Shown here: piece by piece, positions 10,601 through 23,300 of the stretch
Layout: each line of letters starts with the position of its first letter
How positions within the stretch are numbered: the stretch's first letter is position 1
From: Pomacea canaliculata
Taxonomy: Eukaryota; Mollusca; Gastropoda; Architaenioglossa; Ampullariidae
Direction of reading: 5' to 3'
Assembly: GCF_003073045.1 (NCBI RefSeq)
Contig: NC_037593.1
Location: 18,032,725 to 18,096,724, forward strand
Length of the DNA: 64,000 nucleotides
Position numbers and translations under genes: made by a program
The notes under the pieces: generated by a model
Databases searched by the model: none
What the model was told of the DNA's origin: nothing
The model's input: only the letters and a program-made list of their open reading frames with translations

Positions 10601-13425
10601 ATGCGCACTTCTGTTTTACGCTTGGAAGAAAGCAGCATAGAACTCCAGAAATATCTACAAACCAACCTCAAAATTAAAGATTAAAGGTCATAAATAAGGT
10701 ACAAGAGCAAACATAAATTGAAGTGATTTTTCCTCCAAAGAAGAGGAATCGCACGAAGAATAAACTAAAAGGTAAATATTTTCAAAGAAAAAAATTAATT
10801 TCGGTAAAAATTAAAAGGCTGACAAAAATTATCCAATTAAATTGCGCTGAAAAATTCTGTGCTGATACTTTCGCAAAATAATTAAACGGAAGTCATGATA
10901 CAAACAGTAAGAACCAATCACAACACACGACACACTTCCCCGCAAAGTCAAGTAATAGCAAAACTGAAGAAGACTTTTTTCCTGATTGATTCTGATTGTT
11001 TATCCTCCAGTTTAAATGGTTGAGAACAGCATCAGCACATAACTTTTCAACTCGTTTTTTTCATTGGCTTCTTTGTTTTTTCTGTAAAACGAAAGTTCGC
11101 ATGCGGTGCAACCACGGAGTTACATTATTATAAAGCTCCGTGATGCGACCACGAGTATGTATTACCTATACACGTCCGTTGTGCGACCGAGTGCATGTGA
11201 ACTGAGAACTATTTAGTATCCATGGCAAAGCTGACTAGAAACATGTTAAAAGACCATTAATCTCCAGAACTGAACCTCATAATCCAAGCAGTCTGCCACA
11301 GTGATCATCTTCCTTGTGATTGCTTGATCGTCCGCAAAGTCGGCATGGCTTGCTGCACTCCCGTTGATGAATTTCCTGAACCTCCATCCCGTGTGTGTCT
11401 GTGTGTGGACTGTTCAGTTCTCACCTGTGTGTCTCATTGTACTGTTCTCTATTCCAATAGTTATAATCCGATGGTGGTGTGAAGATGACAGTACTGCGTC
11501 ATTTCAAACCAATGTGGGCCAGTGGCTAATAAACATACACACCTGTCGGAAGCCCCGCTACACACACCTTTGCTCTCACTTCTCCGTCTTACTGCTGGCT
11601 GTCGTGATCAAGAAGCTGAGTGTGGGATTAACACAAACTGCGGGGGATTATCGCATCTCTGGTAATGAGGAAACTCGATCAGGTCGTCTGTAGGTCACCC
11701 ATCTTCAGCCAATAGCTTCATGTTTACTAATCCAGTCTCTCGCTCTTTCTATGTCTCAACAGCTTTGATTGTGACATCCAGTGTCTCAGCAATACTTTTA
11801 ACAATACTCCTCTTTACGAAATCCATCCTTGTCCTTCAGAAGAAGGGTTAAAGGACCTTCGTTAACAGTTATATTTTCGTTGGTCCCGTTCACAAAATTG
11901 AGCTATTCCTCACGGGTGCTTTGTGAAGATTGAACACACCTGGAATTGGATGTTACTACATTTCCATGGCACCACTTTCGTGCTGAAGTCTTGCCGCAAA
12001 AATTGGAGGACACATTTGTCTTAACAAGAAAGTAGGTATAAATTGTTTGTCTTGTTATATCTTGGTACACGTAAAAGGTGCGATATACTCATAATCTCTC
12101 TCATGCACGGGCTTATATAGTTCTGAGGTACGGGGTCTGAGTGAAGATAGTACTGTTATTGAGTCTTTTTGTTTGCTATGAAACTTTTTTTGGAATGTGT
12201 CAGCATATAGAGCCCAACGGAACTATTCACTGGGAATGTAGTTGATACCCGTTGTTAGTCAATGCTTATGTGAGATGTATTTCATATTGGTTGAAAATTG
12301 TTAATTTGCCCCTACAATAGACTGCCGAGAAAAGTTCTAAATATATTGTTATATATGACAAGATATGATAAGATAGGAATGGAAAGGTCACATGGGTTAA
12401 TCATGTCATGTTAGTAGTTTACTATTATGGTTTTGGTTTGTCTGAGTATGTCAAGGGGTAGGCAATGTTAAGCAATTTTAAGATAATTTAAGCTACGACT
12501 CATAGACTGCTTTGAGCAAAAGTGACAGCAGAAAAATAAGTAGTGATCGATATTCATTCTACAACTCATTTACGCCATTTTTAGTGTTAAGTAATTACTT
12601 AATTGAGGTAAAACATTTTAATCTTAGAGATTCCTTAATCAGATTTCCCCTATGTGTTTCAACTCTAAACTGCCATAATCAGCGTTACGGGGTTTGTCTC
12701 TGTCTCACTAAAATGCTGCCATTGTAACTACAAAATACAAAGATCTACGCCAGTTGTACATTCCTGAAAAATGTTGTAAGAATCCTTCACAGTTTCGTTC
12801 ATCCATCTTATTTGCCAGTAACTCTAGAACATTAACCCGAAATATTGATTTTTTTCCGTTATAAAGCACTTTAAATTAAAGAGAGTTCATACTTATTAAA
12901 ATGTTTGTGCTTTCTCTGTTAATAACACAATTTACTTTGGCACTCTCAATGCACGTTATAATTTTAATTAATTTGTGGCATTAGGTTCTGTACCATTGTA
13001 TTTTGAACCAATAATTGATTTCCCCCTCCCTTCCCCCAATATCGGTTAACGGCCTACCAAAATAAAGCAATTGTCAAATGTCATTGTCATTGTCTCATGC
13101 AAGAGCAAGAAGAGTAAAGGTCTCGTTAGGTGCCAGTTGTTTCCTAATGACTGAGTGAAGCTCAGTGCAAGATACCATTGATCTGGGTCAATATCCCCTT
13201 CTGTTCTTGAGATACTGGTCTACAAATATCACAGAGAAATAGGTCAGAATCCTGACGTCACGTTTGTACACAGATACATCTAATTAACGTATTATTCATT
13301 CATTAACTGGTATCGGTCTTTGAGGGGAGCAATATTGAAGACAGAGGTCGCAGCTGGCAATTAATCACACCTATCTTGGGCGATAGTGAGCAGGTCCTGC
13401 ACAGGACGACCAGTCCTCTCCTTCA
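7678..13425. other. Long intergenic stretch, nothing recognised
   Basis: 5.7 kb without a protein or RNA family that I can name. The short ORFs (7757-7939, 7879-8136, 8876-9121, 11364-11693, 12512-12727) lack splice-compatible ends or motifs. A mixed dinucleotide repeat lies at 8436-8490. A locally CpG-rich patch around 8770-9060 could be an old regulatory or repeat segment but contains no feature I can support. Confidence 0.55.
8436..8490. repeat. Compound dinucleotide repeat (CT)n(TG)n(GA)n
   Basis: Three consecutive dinucleotide tracts: ctctctctct, tgtgtgtgtg, then gagagagagtgtgagagaga. Ordinary compound microsatellite. Confidence 0.9.
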
Positions 13426-13619
13426 CGGCCCGGTGGCGCAACGGTTAGCGCTGTTAGCGCCTGTCACCAATACAGTGAAGGTTGGCTGCCCTGAGTTCAT
13501 TTCTCGTCTCGGGCACGCTGTTCTTTCTCTGCACGTGGCATCTGTTTACAGGGCTGGCTGCTTGCCGTAATATAGCCTCAGTTGCTGACACGGCGTAAAA
13601 CACCAAATCCCCCCCCCCC
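13426..13619 (+). mobile_element. tRNA-derived SINE, copy 1
   Basis: The head TGGCGCAACGGTTAGCG resembles a Pol III A box, and GAGTTCATTTCTC sits where a B box is expected. A body with CACGCTGTTCTTTCTCTGCA and a tail ACGGCGTAAAACACCAAAT then a C run follows. The same unit occurs at 23230-23408 (+), 29513-29677 (-) and 41228-41489 (-), which establishes it as a dispersed family. Origin from a tRNA is inferred from the head only. Confidence 0.75.
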
Positions 13620-13965
13620 TTCACGTTCGTAAGCCAGCTCTTACTCTAGCCACCACGGCGTCGACCTCCGTCCGACGTACTTCAAAGAACAGTCTTGGAC
13701 AAAGTGTCGTGTCGGGTCACATAGCCTACACCAGACCAACTTACATCGCTTGACTGTTGCCTGAGGTTATGGCTGCTGCAGACACTGTCCAGCCTATAGC
13801 TATTACCGCTGTTGCTGTCGCGATACCGATGCGGATATCTGTCGTGGAGCTGCTGTCTTTGGAAACGATGTCTTCGTGCGTGGAAGTCGGAGCATGCACC
13901 TAGACATTGGAGATTATAGCCTGCTGATGACAGCTCCGACTACATGTATACATGAACTAATATCC

Positions 13966-14143
13966 CTGGACTGCTGGCAGACGATTTTTTTTCCAGTTAA
14001 CAGCTAAAACGAGGCATTAGACGACATAGCTTCCGGTTTATTCACAGTCTTTGTTACGGCTCGCTGAGACTAACAGCGGATCACTTCGCAAGAGGCTAAG
14101 TGTTGGTCTTGGCAGACAGACAACAATCCACCCATGCACGTCT
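13966..14143 (+). repeat. Dispersed repeat of unknown class, copy 1
   Basis: Shares the chain GGACTGCTGGCAGACGA, AAAACGAGGCATTAGAC, AGCTTCCGGTTTA, ACTTCGCAAGAGGCTAA, GGTCTTGGCAGACAGACA with copies at 37780-38045 (+) and 51958-52151 (-). No terminal repeats, coding capacity or Pol III boxes are evident, so I cannot assign it to a transposon class. Confidence 0.8.
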
Positions 14144-14274
14144 TTGATGTATACGAGAACGCCCACGACATGCTGGTGTCTGGCGTTCTACCCGTCGTAC
14201 CACAGCTAATGGCCCTCCTCAGTTGCTGTCTCCCCAAATCCTAGCTACCTGGGGCCGTAGTCTCATCGCGTCGC

Positions 14275-14323
14275 TAAGCCACTTAGAGGCCATCAAAGGT
14301 CCGACCACCCTCTAAGTGGTTTA
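14275..14323. repeat. Subterminal hairpin of the Harbinger-like element
   Basis: taagccacttagagg (14275-14289) pairs with cctctaagtggttta (14309-14323): 15 bp with one mismatch, around a 19 nt loop, starting 2 bp inside the left terminal repeat. Subterminal palindromes are common transposase-binding or folding sites in DNA transposons; the role here is inferred. Confidence 0.75.
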
Positions 14324-14427
14324 GAGGCCGAAATATGTCGCGTCTTTTGGCTGCGCTGGCGGGTGATTCGGCCTGTAAGTGTAGAGACGGCCGCTGGCGC
14401 CTGTAACTCGCGAAGGGCTCGTTAAAC

Positions 14428-14694
14428 ATGGCCGCCGTGGTGTTTTTGCTGTATGACACGGACCGAAATCTTCACAGAAACAGGATATTTCGGGATCAAA
14501 GTAATCCCATCGATTCATGGAATGACATAACGATATACGAACGCTTAAAATTTCGAAGAGTTGACATCCTGGAAATCGTCGACGACATTCAGGAGGCTTT
14601 AACATTTTCGAATCGAGGGCGCAGTGTCACACCGACATTGCAAGTATGTCTTGCCCTTCGTTTCTATGCGACAGGTACCTTTCAAAATGTGTGT
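14428..14694 (+). CDS. HARBI1-like transposase, N-terminal exon (partial)
   Basis: An ATG-started frame (MAAVVFLLYDTDRNLHRNR) continues through FRDQSNPIDSWND, a FRRVDILEIVDDIQ segment and SVTPTLQVCLALRFYATGTFQ. The last part matches the HARBI1 pattern around ISPETQVLAALGFYTSGSFQ, the helical N-terminal region of PIF/Harbinger nucleases. The frame is undamaged over about 85 codons and then runs on into unrelated sequence. No DDE domain follows, so only the first exon of a former transposase gene remains, or the rest lies outside this copy. The exact 3' boundary is uncertain: similarity ends near 14685, and no convincing splice donor follows. Confidence 0.65.
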
Positions 14695-15608
14695 GCTGAC
14701 CAACGTGCTGTACTATTTTTTTATTTTAAATGCTTTGTTTGCCTGGAAAGGGCCTGGGAAAATTAGGTGGAAGGGGGAGGTGTGAAAGATCCCAGTTAAT
14801 GGGGCTGTCAGTGTGGACAGTCTGAGGCGTGCCGCACAATGCTGGGATGGCCGGCCGGTCTTTTTTTTTTTTTTTAAGCAATTGGTGTCGATAGGTTGTT
14901 TTATTCGAAGAACAAAGGAAAGAAAGCTATGGTGATTTCAATGTTGTTGTGTGACTGAGTGTTTTTACTTGATGGGAGCGGGGAGAAGAAGATTCTCTTC
15001 GGTATTGTCAGTGAGTCCGGAGCGGACGTCGCTTTTTTTTTTTTTTTTGTATCAAGTCTTGAACCAACTTACAAGACTGCGATGTTCTACGCCACAAAAG
15101 GCGGCAATTTTGCAATTCGCTGCCATATTGCGCTCTTCTTTCTATTATTTCATTTGTCAACGAACTCATTAAGCACACCTTTTCCAACCTTACCTGACAA
15201 AAAAAAAACAAAACAAAACAAAAACAAACAAACAACAACAACAAAAGCACAGTCAAGATATATAAAAAGAGAAGATAACGAACACTACTTCAGTCTTCTA
15301 ACAAGATCCAGATTTTCTTGTTTGTCATGCAGTTCGCCTTTCTCGGCTTCTTATATGGCGATATGTTGTCTGCTTCATGTTTTTCTTCCATTGTTCTCGA
15401 TTCTCGGTAAACGTTGGTTCGCGCATGCGCACACGTGGAGTTCCCTAGGTATTCCCTCAAGGTCAGGGTGTCGACGGCCCGATTGCTGAAGTGCGGTTAC
15501 ACGGGCGACATTTTTCGCACGCATGGCGCTCGCCTAGCGGCCGGCCAGCTCTCGGGCCGTTGGAGTTTAGCGATCAGGAAAATGTCGACGCGATGAGACT
15601 ATGGCCCC

Positions 15609-17388
15609 TGACCTCTGACCTTTTCCAGTACCGCAATGTTCAACCGGTATATCGTTCTAGCTCATGTGTGAGTAATTCTTTCACTTTGCTGGACTGGTGT
15701 AAAGTCCGGAAGTTCGATGCACCAATGGATAACCAAGTTCTCAGCTTATCTTGCTGGTTCTACATAACACATTTTTGTTATCACCCTGAAGCCGGCATGT
15801 AGGGTACATGATCGTTTGTTGATCCGGGCCTGTATAGGGGGTTAAGTCCCTATAGTCTTTATCTTTCCCAAGATTACCCAGAGGACGGTCGGACTATTTT
15901 CCACCGGCTATGGTGATGGTAGAGTGGGGAATGATCGACAACATTCCGCGAGGGGGGATCCACTCCAAACACGAGAGTGGCAAACACGAAAATCTCGTTT
16001 GCCACGTGGCGCAAAAAAAAAAAAAAGCGGAAACAAAAGCAACAAGACTATATATACCTGATCGTAGCTTTGCACACTAATAATTTTTTTTTCATTTAAA
16101 GGCTAAAAATAACATATCGTACCAGCGAGACAAAAACGTACGTATAGACGTATCCAGGTACATATCCAGGTGTGTGCTGCTGACCAGCCTGACCTCCTGA
16201 GCATGGTGATGTTTGATGGTGTACTGTATAGTTCCAAAATGGAAGGGGTGGATTGTAATTCCCCAGATTTAGGGAAATAATGTACCTGTACTGTAAATAT
16301 GCATTAATACATCCCAGTATAGTCCTTTAATGCCACTCATTATAAGTGTTGATCGATATGGTTTCAGTCGACATAGTATATCAATTTCTTAACTGACCGA
16401 AATGCCATATATATTGCATTTCAGCTGATCGATTTCAAATATTTTATGACATTAATTAAGTGTTTATATTTCGCGAGCACTGTACAGTTAGGATTAATCA
16501 GCCCCACTCGATCCTCGCTTGGATAAACATGGAAAACTATACTTGATCTTCATTTTTATGCTTGCTTACACCGCTAACAGTTTTCAAATACTCGATCTTC
16601 TTATATATATATACACAGCGTGTATACCTACGAATGCGAACATCTTCATAACTAATAATTTAAATAGCTCAACCGCGTCGATACGTTCGAATTGAATGAG
16701 TTCAAATATATGTTAGTTTTCGTTCGGGCTCATCATGGCGACAGAATTTGCCACAGCGAACACGTATCTTGAAATAAGGTATATATAGGTCGAACTGTTA
16801 AAAACTGTTGTGAACATGCACTAACAAAAACTCGTTCAGGACTATACCTCTGGCTATAGATATACAGGTAACAGAACAGGTAAGGTAGGGGAGTGGAAGA
16901 AAGTGAGTCAAGTGTAATCTTTCTAGCTGTAGATCCCCGACGCGACAAAGTCCCAAACAACAACAACAACAACAAAAAAAAAAAAAAACCCCAACCCAAC
17001 AACAACAACAACAACAACAAAAAAACCAACAACAAACAAACAAACAAAAAAAAACACACAAAAAAACCGCCAAACTATATACGATGCGTGAGGATCACGT
17101 GATCCATAAAATCGTCTGCTTGACCTGGGGTACCTGGAGGGGGCCAGAAAACTTAGTTATTCTTGAAATCAAATGATTAATTAAGGAAGAAATTAGTTTA
17201 ATATGAAACTTTCTGGTGTACAGTTTTTTGTATAAATAGAATAAGTTCTCGACCCTTGTGGGAAAAGAGAAATATGCGACGTTAGTCTGTGAACATGAGA
17301 TAGACTTTGATGTTTACACTTACAGGTCTGAGGTGCGTGACGACGAGCCTGGCGGTAACATATAGATACCTATAGGCCGCATGCAGAC
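15609..17388. other. Intergenic and MBOAT upstream region
   Basis: No gene recognised. An (AAC)n/poly-A tract spans about 16956-17066 and generates spurious frames on both strands. A 9 bp inverted pair (gtggcaaac/gtttgccac) lies near 15977-16005. A TATA-like tataaata near 17231 lies about 155 bp upstream of the MBOAT start codon; it could be a core promoter but there is no independent support. Confidence 0.5.
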
Positions 17389-20300
17389 ATGACGGTTGGC
17401 AGAGAGTACGATGGGATTTTGTGGCTACAAGGCATTGCTAGTCTGCTGGGGCTTCCAGTGAGCCAGGTGAGGTCAGTAGATGAACTGAAGTTTGTTTGCA
17501 AGTCGACTTAACTTCAGACAAGTCGACTTAAGTTCAGACAACGAGCGCTGTCTCAGCATGTTTGTTTCCCTGTCGCAGGTGTACTCAGGCCTCATTGCTT
17601 ACCGACTGTACTGTTGTACACCCAGGGGATTGTTCACAATCACTGGAGTATGTTATTTCACAAGATGCAGAGGGAAAGCTGTCAGTCATGAGACTGGAAT
17701 CTTAGTGCATGGACGTTTGTTATATATCTCGGCGTGGCAAATCATGTTATGCTTTGGCGGGTGGGAGTAGGGGCGGGAATCTCAAGGCCTCAGACTACTG
17801 GATGAAATATTTCGTCTGTAGCTTCATTGTTTTAACCCCAGACCGTTTATAATCATTTCGAAAAACTTTCGTTTAGAGCGTGACTTTTTCATTGTTTAAG
17901 TGTATATCTCATATTTTCTCTCTCTCTCTCATTTTAAGGACTTGTTTTGGAGAGGGGTAGGTGATTATGTACAGATTAAAGACATATTTAATGCATTAGT
18001 AGATTAATTGTAATTAAAAAGATTGAAGGTTATAGTTGTGTTGTTATTCTTCATGATGCAGTAGCATGACAGTTAAATGCGACAGACATGCCCTAGAGGT
18101 TGTAGCTGTCATCTGGCTCTAGACATTGTCAATTCTCTTTTACACAAACATAGATGTGCACCTGCATGCCTGTTCATTCCTAAAAATAATAAATCATAGC
18201 TGAAAAATTCTCAAACGCTGCACCTGCTGTGTTGCTGTTTAAGATAAATATTTTAAATTTCCATTGTTACTGTTTTAACTGAAATAGCTGGATGTTTGTC
18301 CTGCTAGGCAAACTTTGTGGCTTCCCAGCTTTTGTGCATACTGCTGGCATCAGTGTCCAGAAAGTGGCTTTCAAATCCAGCTGCATCCATCAATCACCGT
18401 CATGCTTTTCAGGTGTTGTTTGGTATTCCCATCATCTGTTGTGTTGTCGGAAGGTGAGCATGTGACTGTGAGGGACATTTAAAATGAATACAATAGGTAC
18501 AGATTTGGTAGTAGTTCATTGTGTTTAGGGCAAAGCAATACACAGCCTCGCCTTCTCCTTCTGCTACCTTTACCTTCCCTGATAAATCAGTTAACTGTTT
18601 CTGATGGACAGCTTACTAGTTGGAAAGGTGCAGTTTTTATCCACAGACCTGAGGACTCCTTGAATAAGCCACCTTCTGGATGGACACAGGGTCCCAAACT
18701 GGAGGCACACCTTTGAAAGGACGTCTAAATTGAATGTACAAATAAAAACCTCATACCATGAGCATAGCAAATATCAGCAATTTACAATTGCACAAACATC
18801 TTTTCAAACATTTCAACTGTTTGCACCTTAGAACTAACATCGGAAATGTATGGCTAAACCAAGCTGTGTCTAATAAAAAGAGAAAGAGATCACAAGGTCA
18901 GGAGCAATCAGCCAGAGGCCAAAGTAAAAGAGATAACCCTGCACATGAAATAAAGTAAATTAGATTAATAAGGAAGTGGACCAGATGCAAAGTATATCTC
19001 TTCCCATCTTGTTGACTTGCATTTGAAGGAATGTCACACTGCAGGGTCTCATTATGTATTCTTCATATTCCAGTGATGGTTTTTTACTGGTGGCTGAAAC
19101 TTTATTCTGCTATGTCATCATCCTTGTTTGCCCAGCACAGATGATTCACATGTGAGTTGATTAAGCCTTGACCTCAAATCTGGGGATATAATTTACATCT
19201 AGATTCTTCTGTGTTCACTACTTCTACAATAACCTTTGCCCTTAGTTCTGTCTTATCTCTTTGTAAAAGCTTTTAAAAGGACAGTAAAAAAAAGAGAAAG
19301 CTGACGCCCTATTATGATTAGTGGATTACTTTATTGTGGAAGTGTTTCTTCTGTCTTGTTTAGGTAGATTTAAAAACTCTAAACACAAACATGCTACAGA
19401 GGGACTTAAGAAAAGAGGAAAGGACAGAGGTTAGCCAGAACAACCCAGTGTCTATAAATGTGCAAAACAGGCTTAGACTAATATGACAATATTTATGGGT
19501 CAAGTCTGAATGGGCAAATGTAGGCCTAGACTAACATGACCTTATGTGGGGAAAGTTTGACTGGGCAAACACAAGTTTAGACTAACATGACAACATATGA
19601 GTTGATAGTACTTTCATTGTGTGGTAATGTTTGTCACAATCAACTTAAAGGGCAGTCCAGAGTTCTTCAGTTTTCAAATTTTATGCATTAATTATTTCAT
19701 ATTTTTTCAGTATTTTAACAAAAATATTAATGAAAAGTATATTATTTTTCAGAGGCCTATTTGTGTATGGCATGGGCTGTCTGATTCTAGGACACGTCTA
19801 CATGATAATTTTCCCATTCAGAATCAGGTGCTACGATTTTACCTTGTGAGTACTGTGCAGTTTCTTTCTGTGATACAATTTTCACAGCACCAGCAGCATC
19901 AACATCAGCAAAAACAACAGCAGCAGCAATGATATATGAACAATATTCCTTTTGCCCAGGTCTTCTACCATCATTTAAGGCAGCAGTTTGTAGAGCAGAT
20001 ATTTCTGGGGGCAGTATAGTGGGGTGGGGTTTGAGAACTCGTTACATTGTTTCTGCTTTCTGCTTCAGTGTACCTCACAAAGCTGGCCTTAGGTATTCAT
20101 GATGATGAAGCTTAGCATCATCATTAAAGCTCTATTGCTGGTATTTATTTTTATTTTCATGAAAATACTTTTGAGGAACCATCAGAGAAAAAGTAAAGAG
20201 ATTCAGCAAATAGTCAACTGTGTCCCTTCCACTGAATGCTTTTTTTTTGCAGTTCATTGCTTATTATTACCCAAAAAATAACTTCTCTGGGCTTCAACCT

Positions 20301-23300
20301 GGTAGATGGACATCGTCACAACAACAACAATATTAAACTTTCTGACCAAAGATTGCAACTGGCTGTAAGGTATGTCACTGTTTCAAAGAAAGAAAAAAAT
20401 TGGTCTGGTTTATTTTTCATTGACTGTCTTTATTCATGTATGAAAAAATAACAATGTTTATACAGAATGAGAATGAGAAGACAGAATGTTTGAGGGTTTC
20501 AGCATTTTACAGATCAGGATGAAGAGAAAGGAGGAGAGAATGAGTGAAGGATGGATGAATGTAATTTATCAGCTGTGCAAAAGAACTAATTCATTACTTT
20601 GGTCTAAAGGAAAAAGCCAGGGCTCTTGGAGCTGAGCAGCTATCTTCTTGGATTCCAGGGTGTTATTGCTGGGCCGTTTTGTTTCTACAAAGAGTACATC
20701 GATTTTTTTGAAGGTAGACACTACAGGCAGAAGTCAGCTTCTGAAAATGTAAGGAAAAAAAAAATCCTGAAAAATGTGGGATTTAAAAAAAAAAATGAGA
20801 TCATTGCAATCAATTCCTTACATGCATACAGGACAACAAAAGTTAATAACTAACTATTTGTATTTGTTATTCCTGCAGGTATCATTTGCTAGAAATAGTT
20901 TTAAAGATAGCTTAATTAGCAGTGATATTTGTTTGATGGTATATGTGAATTTTGAAAACTTGGTTTGAAATTTTTTGAATGCTTGCATCTAGTGTCTTAG
21001 GTCAAGTTGAGTTAATATAAACACCAGTTTCACAGTTTATGCTCCTGCCATAACAGTTGAATAACCTAAGATAACTCTAGATGTAAAACATGTAAATATG
21101 CTTGCATGCATATGTCTTTTTGTGTTTCCCAACTGTTCCCTTATGTAATGATTGTAAAGTGACAAGCAGTTTAGAAATCTTTTTTGGTAGCAATGTGTGT
21201 ATACAAGCTAAAAGAATAAATTAAATTTTAAGAAGTTGTGAACTAAACAAAAACTTCAACAACATGTATATAGTTTATTAACCTTCAGTCTCTTTTCTGC
21301 TTGTTGTTCAGTATCCATCCTATAAGTATTTTTTTGTTTTTCAATGCCAGGATGATCCAGACTACCAGTGTAGGCATCATATACCGTCTCCATCTGTGAG
21401 TTTTGTTTTATAAATATCCATACATGTGTGTATGTGTATTGGTGAGATCGAGACTAGGGATGTGTGTGTGCGTGCACATGCACTAGCTATCTTTTTCTGC
21501 TTGGATGTCTTGATTGTCTTTCAGCTCTTTTTGTTTGTGTCCCTTTCTTTCTATTGTGATTTTATGAATATATAACACATCATAGGATTTAAAGTTGACA
21601 GTAGGAGTAGTGCTAAAGGATTGTGAATACATTCAGAACAAGCAGAGGTATGCAGTGTTTGTCTGGATCTCCTGTAAACTCTTTTAAGGTCAATTTTACT
21701 GTCAGCTTTGGATACACTACTTCATTTGAGTCTATTTTATTGTTATTTATTTATATCTATGTCATTGTTATTCATTTATTCATTGCCATCAGTCTAGCAA
21801 AGTAGGGAAACACTTGTACTTTTATGCTTGCAGTACTCTTGATGCTCCTTCCCTAACTTGTTTAGGGCGACAGCTCATTTTCACTTTGTTCTGATCACTT
21901 ATTCATCTGTCTTATTCCCTTGATTTTCTCATTTCTCTCTCTCTGTCCCACAGGGTACTCTCCAATCTGACATTGATATCAGTTTGGGAGCAAATGCATC
22001 CCACAACCTCAGTACTTATAATCTATTTATTGAATCTAGAAACATCTACTTGACACCATTCAAACATGTGCATCATCCCACAGAACACTCTAGACATTGA
22101 AAGTAATATGTCCCATAAATGCTAGAATTCTCTCAAAGTGTAATTACTTTTAGCACTTCGTGCACTTGCAGATCAGCTCTAAATGTGTAGTCATTTGGAG
22201 CAAAGGGAGATAAACATTGTGGTGCTGCTGGTCACTGCATCACACCCTCTCACTTTCTCTCTCATATTGAGTTATTTCCAAAATGATGTCAGTATCAACA
22301 TTTTTCTTTGCATTGATGGTTCTCACCAGACAGAGTGATTCATAATCAAACTATATCCTGATACTGAAATGCACAGCACTCACACACTCTGCTTTAGTAT
22401 GGTAAATGAAATAGTATTTTGATTCATGTTTCTTGTTGCTGTCAAGACTAATACAAAGCACAGTCTTTATATTTCTAGAAAGCTGTTCTGCAGAAAGTGT
22501 TGGCATCCTTTTTCTGGACTGTGGTCTATGTGGTGCTTCAGACACTTTTTCCACTGGAATCTCACTTAGGTAAGTCCATATATATTTGAACATTTTACAA
22601 GACAAGGTTGTAGAAACTTGGAAACAATTTGAAATGTTTATGTACTTATTTGATAATGGCATTGTCTTGTTTTAGGACAAGATCAATTCTTAGTTGCACC
22701 AAGTTTTCAGAAGTGTATATGGCAGTAGTGGAATTTTACCTTCTTACAATCATTTTAAAGATATGAAAATATGGTGAGAGTTGCTTTTGAGTATACAAGC
22801 ATGTGAGACAGGTTTGAACTGTTGAAATGCATGAGTTCAGCTTAAATAATAATAGGATTTATATAGCATGTTTCCTCACACGGAGACAAGCTCAATGTGC
22901 TTTACAAAATACAATAGGCAGTAGGTATGACAAAGAAGGGCATCACAATGAGACATACACACACATTCACAGTGAACATCGTCTGAACAGGAAGGAGTGA
23001 AGAGAGGGATTGTGGAGAAAGTAACGATCAGAGTAAAAACCAATTACAGTAGGTATTTCTGGTATTTCAGAAAGAGATAAAATTTAAGTCCAGACCAGAA
23101 AGCATGCAGCATCCTCAATGTATATAGAGAGAAAAGCAGGGCATTGCAAATACTGGGGCCAGAGAAGGAGAACTTGTCCAGTCTGATATATGGAACAATG
23201 AACTGACCTTCATGCAGGCTGGTAGGGTAGGTGGTCTGGTGATGCAACAGTTGGCCATGTCACCAATACATTGAAGGTTGGCTGTCCTGGGTTCAGCTCT

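Larger units (their letters stand above)
14251..15608 (+). mobile_element. PIF/Harbinger-like DNA transposon, shortened
   Basis: The left end ggggccgtagtctcatcgcg (14251-14273 in full) is repeated in inverse at 15586-15608 (cgcgatgagactatggcccc). The 23 bp terminal inverted repeats differ at one position. A HARBI1-like N-terminal transposase exon lies at 14428. The rest of the interior (14695-15585) shows no DDE catalytic region that I recognise and is partly low-complexity, so the element is internally rearranged or deleted. Flanking trinucleotides (cct left, tga right) do not match the TWA duplication usual for the superfamily. The assignment rests on the TIRs plus the transposase exon. Confidence 0.7.

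Noticed and set aside
11100-11200. Repeated ccacggag/ctccgtg and gcgaccacgag-like words
   Set aside because: Short 7 bp stems without a consistent unit; could be chance or a very old repeat.
14959-15489. 176-codon plus-strand ORF
   Set aside because: Built around poly-T and poly-A tracts with no motif, and it lies inside the Harbinger-like element interior.
16733-17102. ORFs on both strands at the MBOAT upstream region
   Set aside because: Translation of an (AAC)n and poly-A tract (Asn, Lys, Phe, Cys runs); low complexity only.
17231-17238. TATA-box for MBOAT
   Set aside because: TATAAATA is at a plausible distance, but such strings are frequent in this AT-rich DNA; not listed as a promoter.
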